A DNA stretch of 64,000 nucleotides, taken from positions 59,430 to 123,429 of the forward strand of contig JACYUQ010000006.1 of assembly GCA_014841835.1 (NCBI GenBank). The letters run 5' to 3'. The notes beneath the pieces were generated by a model. It worked only from the letters and a program-made list of their open reading frames with translations, did no database searches and was not told the DNA's origin. Source of the DNA: Oxalobacteraceae sp. CFBP 13730. GTDB taxonomy: Bacteria; Pseudomonadota; Gammaproteobacteria; Burkholderiales; Burkholderiaceae_D. Positions within the stretch are counted from its first letter, which is position 1, and the number at the start of each line of letters is the position of its first letter. A program made the translations under genes and the position numbers. Of the stretch, positions 42,809 through 51,309 are shown in pieces.

Positions 42809-42824
42809 TATTCTGTTATGTCGT

Positions 42825-43028
42825 TTAGATATCTTGACGGAAGTCGTAATCTGACAGGCGAATGCCAGTTGAAACTACTTGACTACCTGATGTGCCATCT
42901 TCGCCACTGTGATCTCTTTTCCAATCAGTTTGTGGCGGAATGCCACCGGCGACATCCTTCATTTCATCCAACGTCAGCTCTCTTGCCATACGGCGAGCCA
43001 ACACAGCAGGTTGTTTTTCGTTGCTCAT
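42825..43028 (-). CDS. Graspetide precursor peptide with GG leader
   Basis: A 67-residue peptide with a TGGAG ribosome-binding site. The leader (residues 1-29) contains ARRMARELTLDEMKDVAGG, a helical recognition segment ending in the double glycine recognised by C39 exporters. The 38-residue core begins IPPQTDWKRDHSGEDGTSG and continues to DYDFRQDI. It is rich in Asp/Glu (acceptors) and Ser/Thr/Lys (donors), as expected for side-chain-to-side-chain ester or amide links. It does not match the TxKYPSD microviridin core or other core motifs I know. The linkage pattern is unknown. Confidence 0.85.
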   Translation of the reverse strand: MSNEKQPAVLARRMARELTLDEMKDVAGGIPPQTDWKRDHSGEDGTSGSQVVSTGIRLSDYDFRQDI

Positions 43029-44435
43029 TAATACTCCATTTAATAAAAGCCGAATAGCGGTCGGCTGGTCCGCCTCTACATTACCATCTGGTTGCGTAAA
43101 GATTAAAATATTCGATCGAGCTAGCCTTTGAAGTGATTTTACTTAAATAGAAAGCTTAAAAAGTCACAAACAATCACATGCTTCACGATTATTCAGAATG
43201 GGTAGGAAATTCACGGTTATTTGCGTTTGGCCGCTCTGTTAAACTGCGACAATAAGCATCATTTGTAGATGCAAGGAAATAGTAAGACGGTCTAGCATAT
43301 TCTTCTAGATTCAAAAGCGGATGTCGCAATTTGCCCTCGCCTCGAGCTAGCCGAGCAGCCACGTCGTCGGCAAGAAGGTTAGCAGCGTCTTCTGTCCGAC
43401 CAACAGTGAGGCCGCTGTGCCGCGTAGTCACTCTGATGGCGTCTACAACATGCTGGTCGAGCATGTTCGACTGAAGAACATCGATGTCGATGATTTAGTC
43501 CTGCATACGGCAGTCGTCACTCGTCGCTTCCACATTGAACGCGCTCGAGTACGACAGCGGTATCAATGGTGTTAAGCAGTGGTGCACACAGCATTCAGAT
43601 GTTGATGATTCTCTTTAATCAACAATCCCGTGCGTCTGCACCGCTCTTATCTCTTAGCAGTTCCCGTATTCTTTTCGAGGCCAGCCATCCCCACCTGTGT
43701 GCTCCTGCGTCATGAAGCGCACGGTGCCATGGCCCATTACATTTTTGATAACGTACAACGGCGTGGCGGAATTTGGGTGAGTCATTCTGTCGGCTCGCTG
43801 TGCGCGCAGGTATTTCGTTGGTGCACTCGGATATCTCGGCCGGTCGCTGCAACTAAGGAGGCCAAGCCCAGTAGACATTTACTGCAGCTATGCGTGTACG
43901 AGTGCGGTCGCTGGCCTTTTCCACGGGCATCGCCAGCGCATAGTCGTGTGTCGTTCAGCGCAAGATTATCTGTCGCTAGTGCAAGCTTATCTATCGCCCG
44001 ACGTAGGGCGATACATCACGTCGCCGCCAACTCGCTCGCTCGCTCCGATAGCTGATGGCATGGATAAAGCTCACCAACTTCGTTCCCACGGTCGGCTGCA
44101 ACGGGCGCAATGCCACCGCAGCATTGCCGTACATATGCCGTGGGTCGGTTTATAGGACGTAACCAGTAGGCATTTGGTCTCGCAGGGCATCGATCAGTCG
44201 AATGCGCACGAAGTCAGCGCGGCTCACCGACAGGTAATGGTATTCGGTAGAAATGATGTTGCGGTCGATCATAATGGGGTTCCTCAGGAGGCAAGGCCTC
44301 AGGCTAACCGACCCCGCGCTGAGTGGTTGCACCGCGGCGCTCACGGCTATGCTTGCGAGACCGTGTTCGCGATCGTCATCATGGACGTCAGAGGGCCGCC
44401 AGGTCACACGCCCGATAACGCACACCAGAGAACGA
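43029..44435. other. Gene-poor stretch between precursor and second IS
   Basis: Apart from the precursor promoter region (43029-43190) and a small possible gene at 44150, I find only short frames. One minus-strand frame at 43189-43464 begins MLDQHVVDAIRVTTRHSGL and may be a gene fragment; several others between 43.6 and 44.1 kb conflict on opposite strands. I see nothing I would name. Confidence 0.4.
44150..44272 (-). CDS. Possible 40-aa peptide
   Basis: MIDRNIISTEYHYLSVSRAD starts after a TGAGGA element and ends 40 residues later at TGYVL. Coding quality is fair, with typical codons, but it is too short to prove. It could be the tail of a broken gene or a small regulatory peptide. Confidence 0.3.
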   Translation of the reverse strand: MIDRNIISTEYHYLSVSRADFVRIRLIDALRDQMPTGYVL

Positions 44436-45258
44436 GGGTTCTGTCGCTTTGTTGATCAAACAGCGGAATTTCCCCCGACCCGGCCTGCAACGCTCAGGCT
44501 GCACGGATCATTCCTGCCAGCGTAGAAAATTGGTCGGCGAACGACATGGCCTCGGCGCCGTCAAATACGAACTGGTCCTTGCGGATCATGTGGATCAGCT
44601 CGATGCCGGCAAGCACAGAGCCGGCTGAACGGAATGATTTGAAGTTGAGCATCGGCTTGGTCACCCGCTTGATGGCGCGATGGTCCTGCTCGACAATGTT
44701 GTTGAGGTATTTAACCCGGCGTACAAGGATCGGAAGGGCACGGCCGGCGTTGATGGTATCCATGGCCGCCTTGTTTGCGCCGCTCTTGTCCATCGCGACT
44801 TTGTCTGGATCGCCGTTCGCTCCCATGGCCTTGTCGAAGAAGCGCTTCGCCGCAGCCATGTCCCGCTTCGCCGTTAGCAGGAAGTCGGCGGTCTTGCCCT
44901 GCTTGTCGACGGCGCGGTAGAGGTATTTCCAGAAGCCCTTGACCTTGATATACGTCTGGTCCATGCGCCAGCTACCGCCGACCGGGCGCTTGTGTTTCCG
45001 GGCCATTTTCTCGATGAGCGGCAAGAAGCGGATCGCCTATCGGTTTATCGTCGAATGTCGACCGACACGCCACGTTCTTCCATCATCTCCTCGAGGTGCC
45101 GGTAGCTCAGCGGATAGGGGGCATACCAGCGGATGCAGGCCAAGATTACATCGATAGGAAAGCGCATACCTTTGAAGTTGAGCATGTCGATTCGTCCTGG
45201 ATTCGAGTACCACAGTTTACCCGACCGGTCCGCCGACGTTCGCTGATGCGACAGAACC
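44436..45258 (-). mobile_element. IS6-family insertion sequence (copy 2, inverted)
   Basis: Bounded by GGGTTCTGTCGC at the left and GCGACAGAACC at the right, the same ends as copy 1, with one terminal mismatch. It lies in opposite orientation to copy 1, about 8.3 kb away, with the graspetide cluster between them. Confidence 0.8.
44494..45185 (-). pseudogene. Frameshifted IS6 transposase (copy 2)
   Basis: The N-terminal part (MLNFKGMRFPIDVILACIRW to GVSVD) and the C-terminal part (PLIEKMARKHKRPVGGSWRM to the end, including DQTYIKVKG, AMDKSGANKA and NNIVEQDHRAIKR) are in different frames. One base is missing after GTCGGTCGAC, and a TAG replaces the conserved Trp codon nearby. The catalytic triad is still encoded but not in one protein. 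Confidence 0.8.
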
Positions 45259-45350
45259 AGAGTGAAATTAAAAAATTGAATTGGGATGGCAGGAATCATC
45301 GCTACTTCCAGCCATCCTTCAATCTCTAATCTTCTCGTTGGCTGCTTAAC

Positions 45351-45965
45351 TTAGCGGCATTGACCAAGCACTGCTCGATTAAGGGTGGCCTGGTATTGCG
45401 CGTCGTCTATGTTGCAAGCAAGAACCCATCCGTTAAACTGGGTGGGGGTGCCGGGGAAAACACAAATTCCGTACTGGCGAACTGCCGGGCAGCTCTGGCC
45501 GGGGTTGATAACACCTTCTGGATCTGGGGAAGAGCGAAATCGTTTTCCACTCGGTCCCGAGACAATCAAAGAACCATCATTATCTAAGAGGATAACGCCA
45601 AGTTGTCCCGGCCCGTCTGTTCCGCTGGACCAAAGTGGAGTTGTGCCTTTGTAAATTACAAAATTACCGTCAGCTTGGAATACCGCCATATTGCCACCCT
45701 GCTTATTCGTACTTGTGGACCATATGTGCTTATTAGAATTTGTCGGTTCGCCCGATCCCACCTTTTTATACACTACTAAATTGCCATCCCATTGCCATAT
45801 GACAAAATAAAGGCCGTTTGGGGAGTATATTCTTTTGTCGTACTGCATAACCTCACCCATACTCAAAACGCCAGAGGCATGACCTGTCTGTGCGGATGCG
45901 GTACTGAATCCCATTACGAAGTTCAACGCGAGGGCAGCGCAAAGAAATTTTAATAAACGTTTCAT
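45351..45965 (-). CDS. Secreted bulb-type lectin, paralogue of 31911-32513
   Basis: A 204-residue protein with signal peptide (FLCAALALNFVMGFSTASA). It has lectin sites WQWDGNLVVYK and FQADGNFVIYKG plus a third, worn repeat (LLDNDGSLIVSG). The C-terminal domain repeats the Cys pattern of the other lectin: CPAVRQYGICVFPGTPTQF, then VLACNIDDAQ and LGQCR. Overall architecture matches the 31911 gene, while the lectin parts have diverged. It lies just outside IS copy 2, as the other lies outside copy 1. Confidence 0.85.
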   Translation of the reverse strand: MKRLLKFLCAALALNFVMGFSTASAQTGHASGVLSMGEVMQYDKRIYSPNGLYFVIWQWDGNLVVYKKVGSGEPTNSNKHIWSTSTNKQGGNMAVFQADGNFVIYKGTTPLWSSGTDGPGQLGVILLDNDGSLIVSGPSGKRFRSSPDPEGVINPGQSCPAVRQYGICVFPGTPTQFNGWVLACNIDDAQYQATLNRAVLGQCR

Positions 45966-46363
45966 TTAATATCCTTTGATTAATTGATCTCGACAACTCC
46001 AAAAATCATAACATGCTCGACTTTCTTGAATCTATCGATTTGTCACATGTCCTGCGTCTACCCAAATTTCATAGGCCTAAATTTCTCGATTGTTACTCAA
46101 ATTAGGCTTCCTTCTGTCTGAAGCGACATGCACGGGCAAGTTACGTAATCGATAACGACGGTATCCTGCCACGGACTTCCACTCGAGATTTCTAGGCAAG
46201 GTTCGGCGAATCGGCGGACGCGGTTCACTGCTCGGGCCGCGTGACGGCTACTGCGAGAGCGACGATGTCGTGTCGAATGCTAAATATCGGGTCGGGTGCT
46301 GGGGCATATGCAGATCTAGAAAGGTGTACACCCCGCTTTTTATGGCAACAGCCGGGCGCTTCC

Positions 46364-46393
46364 CTTACGTGATTATTGTTATAATCACGTAAG
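46364..46393. repeat. Perfect 13-bp inverted repeat (hairpin)
   Basis: CTTACGTGATTAT and ATAATCACGTAAG separated by TGTT. It lies about 220 nt upstream of the DUF3701 integrase and 15 nt before the parS-like site. No T-tract follows in a terminator position. A candidate binding or recombination site. Confidence 0.6.
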
Positions 46394-46407
46394 CGTTTTT
46401 GGACCAA

Positions 46408-46423
46408 AATTTCACGTGAAACA
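46408..46423. promoter_or_regulatory. parS-like site
   Basis: AATTTCACGTGAAACA matches 14 of 16 positions of the chromosomal parS consensus TGTTTCACGTGAAACA, with the palindromic TTTCACGTGAAA core intact. A weaker relative (AATTTCGTGAAACA) is near 46473. The local parB at 51811 has its own palindromes, so this site would suit a chromosomal-type ParB. Confidence 0.5.
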
Positions 46424-46610
46424 GTTGATGGTTCCGTGCGCCTGCAGTAAGTGACTGATAACTATGAAGAAAAATTTCGTGAAACAATGACGCTGTAGAC
46501 AACATGCGCGCAGCGTCGGCATGCGCTGACAACACAACCGACATAGCTTTCGAACGGACAGCGCTGCTGGCCAGACGGTCATAAGCCTCGACCCACATAC
46601 CAAGATTCAG

Positions 46611-48479
46611 ATGGCACAGCACAGCAGAATCGCGCTTCCCGACATTGACTACAACCGCACCGATTACGCCGCATTGCGCGCCTACTGCAGCGGAATCCCG
46701 GTTGCGCGTATCGGCGACCTGTATTACGCGTCCGATAGCCCCGAGGTCGAAAATGGATTGGAACGCCATCTAAAGCGGATGCGCGACCACATCGTCGAGC
46801 GCTTGATCGAGCGCAACCCTGAGTTCGCGAAGGTCTTGCAGACAGCACGTTTGTCCCGCGATATATCGACCTCCCAGCTGGGCATCTTGGTGCAGGCGGC
46901 CGAAGCGACCAACCCAGGACCGAATCGGGACCACCGTCTTGGGCAGTGGTTCCGGCCGACGATTTCAAGGCTGCTGCGGGAAGAAGGCATCACGACGATC
47001 GGCGAGCTGGTCAATCGCATCGAACGCCGCGGCGCTGGCTGGTGGCGCGCCTTGCCGCGGATCGGTGCCCGTCGCGCAGACGCGATCGTGCGATGGTTGA
47101 GCAAGTGGCCCGAGCATCTTGGGCAGATCGACGCATACCAGTTGCGAGCGCCGGCGAACACCGTGTCCGCAGTGCGCCCAGTTCTGGACCCGCGCGCACC
47201 AAACCCGATCGCGCCGCTGGGCACGTTCCAGCTGCCCCCGTACCTGGCTGGCGTCGACGGCATCAATCGCGCGCCGGCGTTTTGCTTCATCGCCGCCCGC
47301 GACGACCTAGAAGCCGTCGACACCTTTCTGGCTCGCTACGACGACTCCCCAGAAACTAAGCGCTCCTACCGCAAGGAGCTCGAGCGCCTGCTCCTTTGGT
47401 GCGCGCTCGTTGCCCGCAAGCCCCTCTCTTCAATGCTAGCGGAGGACTGCTTGGCCTATCGAACGTTCCTGGCGGCTCCCGATCCCCGGTTTTGCGGCCC
47501 GCGTGCGCCCAGGAACACCGAGCGCTGGAGGCCGTTCGACGAAAAGCCCATGAAGCCGCAATCACAACGCCTGGCGGTTGTTATCCTACGCAGCGCTTTC
47601 GACTGGTTAATCAAAGTGCGCTACCTGGGCGGCAATCCGTGGGTGACCGTGAAGGATCCTGCAGTCACGAAGCGAAAACACATGATGAAGATCGACCGGG
47701 CGTTGCGCCGTGACACTTGGGAAACCGTGGTCGAGATTTTGCAGCGACTTGGGGAAGTCGAAGCGAACCGGCAAGACCGGGTCGCGCTGGCGGCGTTGCT
47801 GCTGATGGGCGATTCCGGCTTGCGCAGAGCAGAAGTCGTCAGCGCCCTGCGTGCCAACTTCATCCCCAGTCCGGACGCGGCCGGCGTGTGGATGCTCACC
47901 GTCGAGGGCAAGAGGAAGGTCGAGCGCGATGTCCCGGTCAATAGCCGTACTGAAGAGGCTCTGCGCGCGCACTGGTGCGACCGAGACGTTAACTTCGACG
48001 ACCCGACCAGACGCGGCTACCTGATCGCACCAATCGTCACGCCGGTAGCGAAGGCCGAGGCAAAGAGGCAGGCACGCGAACAACGCGCCAATGAGATGGG
48101 AACCGAAGAAGCCTTGGCGGAGCTCGAGCAGGGCAACAACTATCACGTCAACTCGCTCTACTATGTCGTCGATGTCGCATTGCGCCGTGTACGCGCTTTC
48201 GCTGCTGCGCTGTCGTTAAACGAGATGCCGGCGTTTTCGCAAGACGAAATCATTCAGCTACAACGAACGTCGCCGCATGCGTTCCGGCACACTTACGCCA
48301 CCAACGCCGTGGAAGACAACGTGCCAATGGAAGTAGTCCAAGACGTCCTCGGACACGTCAATATCATGACTACGAAAGTGTATGCGAAGACGCGCCAGCG
48401 CCGCATTGCACAGGAAGCAGCGAAGCAGTTTGCACGAAACGAGGATGCAGCGGAGAAGCGGCGACGCGAGAGAACGTGA
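46611..48479 (+). CDS. DUF3701-type phage integrase
   Basis: A 622-residue tyrosine recombinase with a long N-terminal DUF3701 region (about 1-230). It includes the HhH-like GIGTRRADAIVRWL-style segment (here RIGARRADAIVRWL), followed by the core-binding (SYRKELERLLLW) and catalytic domains. Catalytic residues: Arg in DSGLRRAEVV, Lys in EGKRKVERDVPV, HAFRHTYAT, LGHVNIMTTKVY. Such integrases sit on plasmids and islands of Burkholderiales. It lies alone, downstream of a parS-like site and a hairpin. The start is the ATG at 46611. 48480-48825 has no gene. Confidence 0.85.
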   Translation: MAQHSRIALPDIDYNRTDYAALRAYCSGIPVARIGDLYYASDSPEVENGLERHLKRMRDHIVERLIERNPEFAKVLQTARLSRDISTSQLGILVQAAEATNPGPNRDHRLGQWFRPTISRLLREEGITTIGELVNRIERRGAGWWRALPRIGARRADAIVRWLSKWPEHLGQIDAYQLRAPANTVSAVRPVLDPRAPNPIAPLGTFQLPPYLAGVDGINRAPAFCFIAARDDLEAVDTFLARYDDSPETKRSYRKELERLLLWCALVARKPLSSMLAEDCLAYRTFLAAPDPRFCGPRAPRNTERWRPFDEKPMKPQSQRLAVVILRSAFDWLIKVRYLGGNPWVTVKDPAVTKRKHMMKIDRALRRDTWETVVEILQRLGEVEANRQDRVALAALLLMGDSGLRRAEVVSALRANFIPSPDAAGVWMLTVEGKRKVERDVPVNSRTEEALRAHWCDRDVNFDDPTRRGYLIAPIVTPVAKAEAKRQAREQRANEMGTEEALAELEQGNNYHVNSLYYVVDVALRRVRAFAAALSLNEMPAFSQDEIIQLQRTSPHAFRHTYATNAVEDNVPMEVVQDVLGHVNIMTTKVYAKTRQRRIAQEAAKQFARNEDAAEKRRRERT

Positions 48480-48825
48480 CTACTGTTTCATCGAACCTTG
48501 GCCTAGAAGTGCCAAGCGCCGCAACAACTTGGCTTACTAGTGGCGGAAAACTACTATGAATCGACAATAGTTTTGCTAATGTCGAGTGGAGGCAAGGTAT
48601 TTTTCCGGATCTGGCATTAAGCCTGACGGTTAGCACTAGCGGACATGAACGAGATTTGTGCGTCGATCTGAAGACATCGGGTTGCGCCTAGCAGTACGTC
48701 GGGCCGCGGAGCGTATGACTGGGACAACATACTGGCTTGGAACCCTGTTACCTAAGTACCCTGCCCGTTTCGCAGGCATTCCGACAACATCCGCATGCAG
48801 ACAGGGTTGTACCCTTCACGAACCT

Positions 48826-48854
48826 GAGTTATCCACAGAAAATGTGGATAACTC
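48826..48854. repeat. Hairpin of two inverted DnaA boxes
   Basis: GAGTTATCCACA and TGTGGATAACTC with a 5-nt loop. Each arm contains the consensus DnaA box TTATCCACA, exactly, in opposite orientation. It lies in an otherwise gene-free stretch (48.5-49.2 kb) and is not near the Rep gene. Confidence 0.65.
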
Positions 48855-48936
48855 TACCTCATGCTTATCCCGTACTCCCGCCCCTATTCTCGATTCTTTA
48901 CCACAGCCTTGGCGAACAGCTAACAAAACTCGTACA

Positions 48937-48979
48937 CTGCTTCGGCTGAAGGTCCGATTTCGGCCAAAAGCGGTCCTTC
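48937..48979 (+). repeat. Cassette repeat, right-end fragment V
   Basis: CTGCTTCGGCTGAAGGTCC, then GATTTCGGCCAAAAGCGGTC match the ends of the repeat with the centre deleted. It is 19.5 kb from the array, so the element occurs outside it too. Confidence 0.45.
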
Positions 48980-49198
48980 CTCCGATCGTACTTCTTCTTT
49001 GGCTAGCCTTAGACACCAGGTCTTACCAAAGTGTCACTAGCGGTCTAGCGCTCCAGCCGATTGGCAAATGCGCTTTATTTGATACGGACGTGCCGCTAAC
49101 ATTTACCATTCCCTGAAGTCATACGCTGATAGGGCTGCTTCAAGTAGCCAGGTCTCATGTTGGGTGGACTAGGTTGACACCTTGCGATATAGTGTTCT

Positions 49199-49259
49199 CA
49201 GGAGATGACGTTCCTCCTTGAACCGCAGCTGATCTATTGCTGCTGATGACGTCTACAGA
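49199..49259 (+). ncRNA. Fluoride riboswitch (crcB motif)
   Basis: GGAGATGACGTTCCTCC, then AACCGCAGC, a short loop and GCTGCTGATGACGTCTAC match the conserved core and pseudoknot elements of fluoride riboswitches (GGNGATG...CTCC, AACCGC, CTGATGA...CCTAC type). It is on the plus strand, 83 nt upstream of the CLC gene it would control. A TATAGT -10 box lies just upstream at 49188. Fluoride binding would allow expression of the exporter. Confidence 0.85.
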
Positions 49260-49342
49260 TACCTGACCAAGGTCGGGGCTGTAGGCGTTCGCGTTCACAT
49301 CCTTTCATTGGTCAGCCCGATCCATTCGAGCGAAAACTACCA

Positions 49343-50704
49343 ATGAAACATTTTCTCCATTCCCGATTCGCGCAGCTTGCGCTTTTGCCCTACATCGGCA
49401 AGTGGCTTGTCATCGCAAGTGTTGTTGCCGGGCTTGCCGGCAGCGCGTCTGCCTTTTTCCTATTGGTCCTCGATCACGCCACTGCCTGGCGTGACACCCA
49501 TCGCTGGATCGTCTGGCTGGTGCCCGTGGCTGGCTTCGGCGTCGGCCTCGTTTATCACCTGGTCGGAAAGCCAGTCGATGGGGGCAATAACCTCATCATT
49601 GATGAAATCCACGATCCGCAAAAAGTCATCCCGCTACGGATGGTGCCGCTGGTACTGGGCGGTACTGTCGTCTCCCATTTATTTGGTGCCTCCGTAGGAC
49701 GTGAAGGAAAGGCAGTGCAAATGGGCAGCGCCCTGGCCGACCAGCTCACGCAACTCTTTCGTATTGGCCCGGACGACCGGCGCGTCCTCCTGATGACGGG
49801 AATGAGCGCTGGCTTTGCGGCCGTATTCGGCACTTCCTTGGCTGGCGCAGTCTTCGGCCTGGAGGTACTCACCATTGGTCGCATGCGCTACGGCGCACTT
49901 TTCCCCTGCATCGTCGCGTCCATCGTGGCCGACCAGGCTTGCTTGGCATGGGGCGTGCACCACATCCACTACGCGATCGGTCAAATCGTCCCGATCGGTT
50001 TCTGGAGCATGGCCGCCGTCGTGGTGGCAGGTATCCTGTTCGGCCTGGTCGGCATGGTCTTCGCCGTCAGCGCGCATCGCGTCAGCGCCGCGGTTAAACG
50101 ACTGATCGCGTATGCGCCACTGCGGCCCACAGCTGGCGGCATCGTCATTGCGATCGCCGTGTGGTCGCTCGACGCGTATCAGTACATCGGACTAGGTATT
50201 CCCGACATCGTGCGCTCGTTCCAGGAACCGATGGCACCATGGGATTTCTTGGGTAAGCTGCTCTTCACCGTGACGTCGTTGGGGACCGGCTTTAAAGGTG
50301 GCGAGGTCACGCCCCTGTTCTATATCGGCGCTACGCTTGGCAATGCTCTGGCGCCCGTCCTGCATTTGCCGTTTGCCATGCTGGCCGGTATCGGGTTCGT
50401 CGCCGTCTTCGCCGGTGCCGCGAACACGCCGATTGCCACGACGCTGATGGCCATCGAATTGTTCGGCCCCGAGATTGGCCCATTTGCGGCGGTTGGGTGT
50501 GTGACGGCTTATCTGTTCTCGGGTCACGCGGGCATCTATCACGCGCAGCGTATCGGCTTTGGCAAACGCGGAAGGCACCAGGGCGCCGTGCCAGAGCATC
50601 TTCGGCTGGCCGACCTAGCGCATTTCCATGCACAGCAGCGTGACAGCGCGCCGGCTGCGTCAGGCGGCGTGGCAGCTAGTGTTGACGTAGGGAGTGCTCG
50701 ATGA
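49343..50704 (+). CDS. CLC-family antiporter/channel, probable fluoride exporter
   Basis: A 453-residue membrane protein of the CLC family with about ten helices. Conserved segments are GASVGREGKAVQMGS (the anion-pathway G-x-E-G loop with the gating Glu), GTSLAGAVFGLEVL and SLGTGFKGGEVTPLFYIGAT. The GREGK form differs from the GREGP of chloride channels and fits the CLC-F fluoride/proton group. The fluoride riboswitch upstream supports that. It protects the cell from fluoride by exporting it. Followed by a possible terminator at 50950. Confidence 0.85.
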   Translation: MKHFLHSRFAQLALLPYIGKWLVIASVVAGLAGSASAFFLLVLDHATAWRDTHRWIVWLVPVAGFGVGLVYHLVGKPVDGGNNLIIDEIHDPQKVIPLRMVPLVLGGTVVSHLFGASVGREGKAVQMGSALADQLTQLFRIGPDDRRVLLMTGMSAGFAAVFGTSLAGAVFGLEVLTIGRMRYGALFPCIVASIVADQACLAWGVHHIHYAIGQIVPIGFWSMAAVVVAGILFGLVGMVFAVSAHRVSAAVKRLIAYAPLRPTAGGIVIAIAVWSLDAYQYIGLGIPDIVRSFQEPMAPWDFLGKLLFTVTSLGTGFKGGEVTPLFYIGATLGNALAPVLHLPFAMLAGIGFVAVFAGAANTPIATTLMAIELFGPEIGPFAAVGCVTAYLFSGHAGIYHAQRIGFGKRGRHQGAVPEHLRLADLAHFHAQQRDSAPAASGGVAASVDVGSAR

Positions 50705-50715
50705 ATACGAGCAGA

Positions 50716-50929
50716 TCTTAGCTCGCAGGGGCTGAACCAGACCGGGCCAGCGGCCAACAAGCCATCAACCGAACGCACGCGTTCCACTGCGGATGCCTCG
50801 ACGCTAGAGCAGGGCTCGCCCGCAGCCGGGACTGAGCCTCTAAGCTCCGCACCAGGAGAACAAAATCTCGACGTTGATTCGAAGGCGACTACATCCCTGA
50901 GATCAAATTTGCGCGGCATATCGGGGTAA
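50716..50929 (+). other. Open frame without start (probable gene tail)
   Basis: An uninterrupted, Ser/Thr/Pro-rich frame (GLNQTGPAANKPSTERTRST...LRGISG) ends at TAA 50927. No start codon in frame, because the nearby ATG at 50701 stops early. It reads like the C-terminal tail of a low-complexity protein. Not a confident gene. Confidence 0.3.
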
Positions 50930-50949
50930 CGAGTGCGTGTAGTAGAGCA

Positions 50950-50976
50950 AAAGGCGGCCTATGTGCCGCCTTTTTT
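50950..50976 (+). terminator. Rho-independent terminator after the CLC region
   Basis: AAAGGCGGC, a CTATGT-type loop, GCCGCC and TTTTTT, then ATTTT. A strong GC stem with a long T-tract. Confidence 0.85.
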
Positions 50977-51048
50977 ATTTTGCCAACCGAAGCTATCTGT
51001 CAGCCGAGTTCATTGATAAGCGCGCGTACGGCTAGGTGGTTTATGTAA

Positions 51049-51275
51049 AGGTGAGAAGATTTGTGATCGTTTTGCACAACTTATCGCTCTACCGTTCCTA
51101 AGAAAAACTAACTCTATTTGGCTAGATTCGAGCGATTTTTACCCAACAAACTGGCGGTTTCGCCGGATTCAGTAACTTTCAGACTTGCCCTTCCGGCGGT
51201 CTTGCGTCAAAGGTGAAAGGATTTGTGAGCGCTCTTGTCGCTTCCCAGGCTAAAGGTGAGAACATTTGTGAGCGT
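51049..51275 (+). repeat. Rep iterons, distal group (three copies)
   Basis: Copies at 51049-51070, 51211-51232 and 51254-51275 of AGGTGAGA-N2-ATTTGTGAGCGT (small changes per copy). The same element forms the origin at 53905-54055. A worn half copy lies near 51610. They lie on the far side of parAB from the Rep gene, where they could act in copy-number control or as a second binding site. Confidence 0.8.
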
Positions 51276-51309
51276 TTTCCGTAGCCCGGTGAGTGTCAAG
51301 ACCGACTCA

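Noticed and set aside
49174..49193. TTGACA with TATAGT as a promoter pair for the riboswitch
   Set aside because: Only 8 nt separate the hexamers. TATAGT probably pairs with the weaker TGGACT 17 nt upstream instead.
50539..50919. A 126-residue minus-strand frame over the CLC gene end
   Set aside because: Antisense to the CLC gene tail, Arg/Ser-rich, no start signal.
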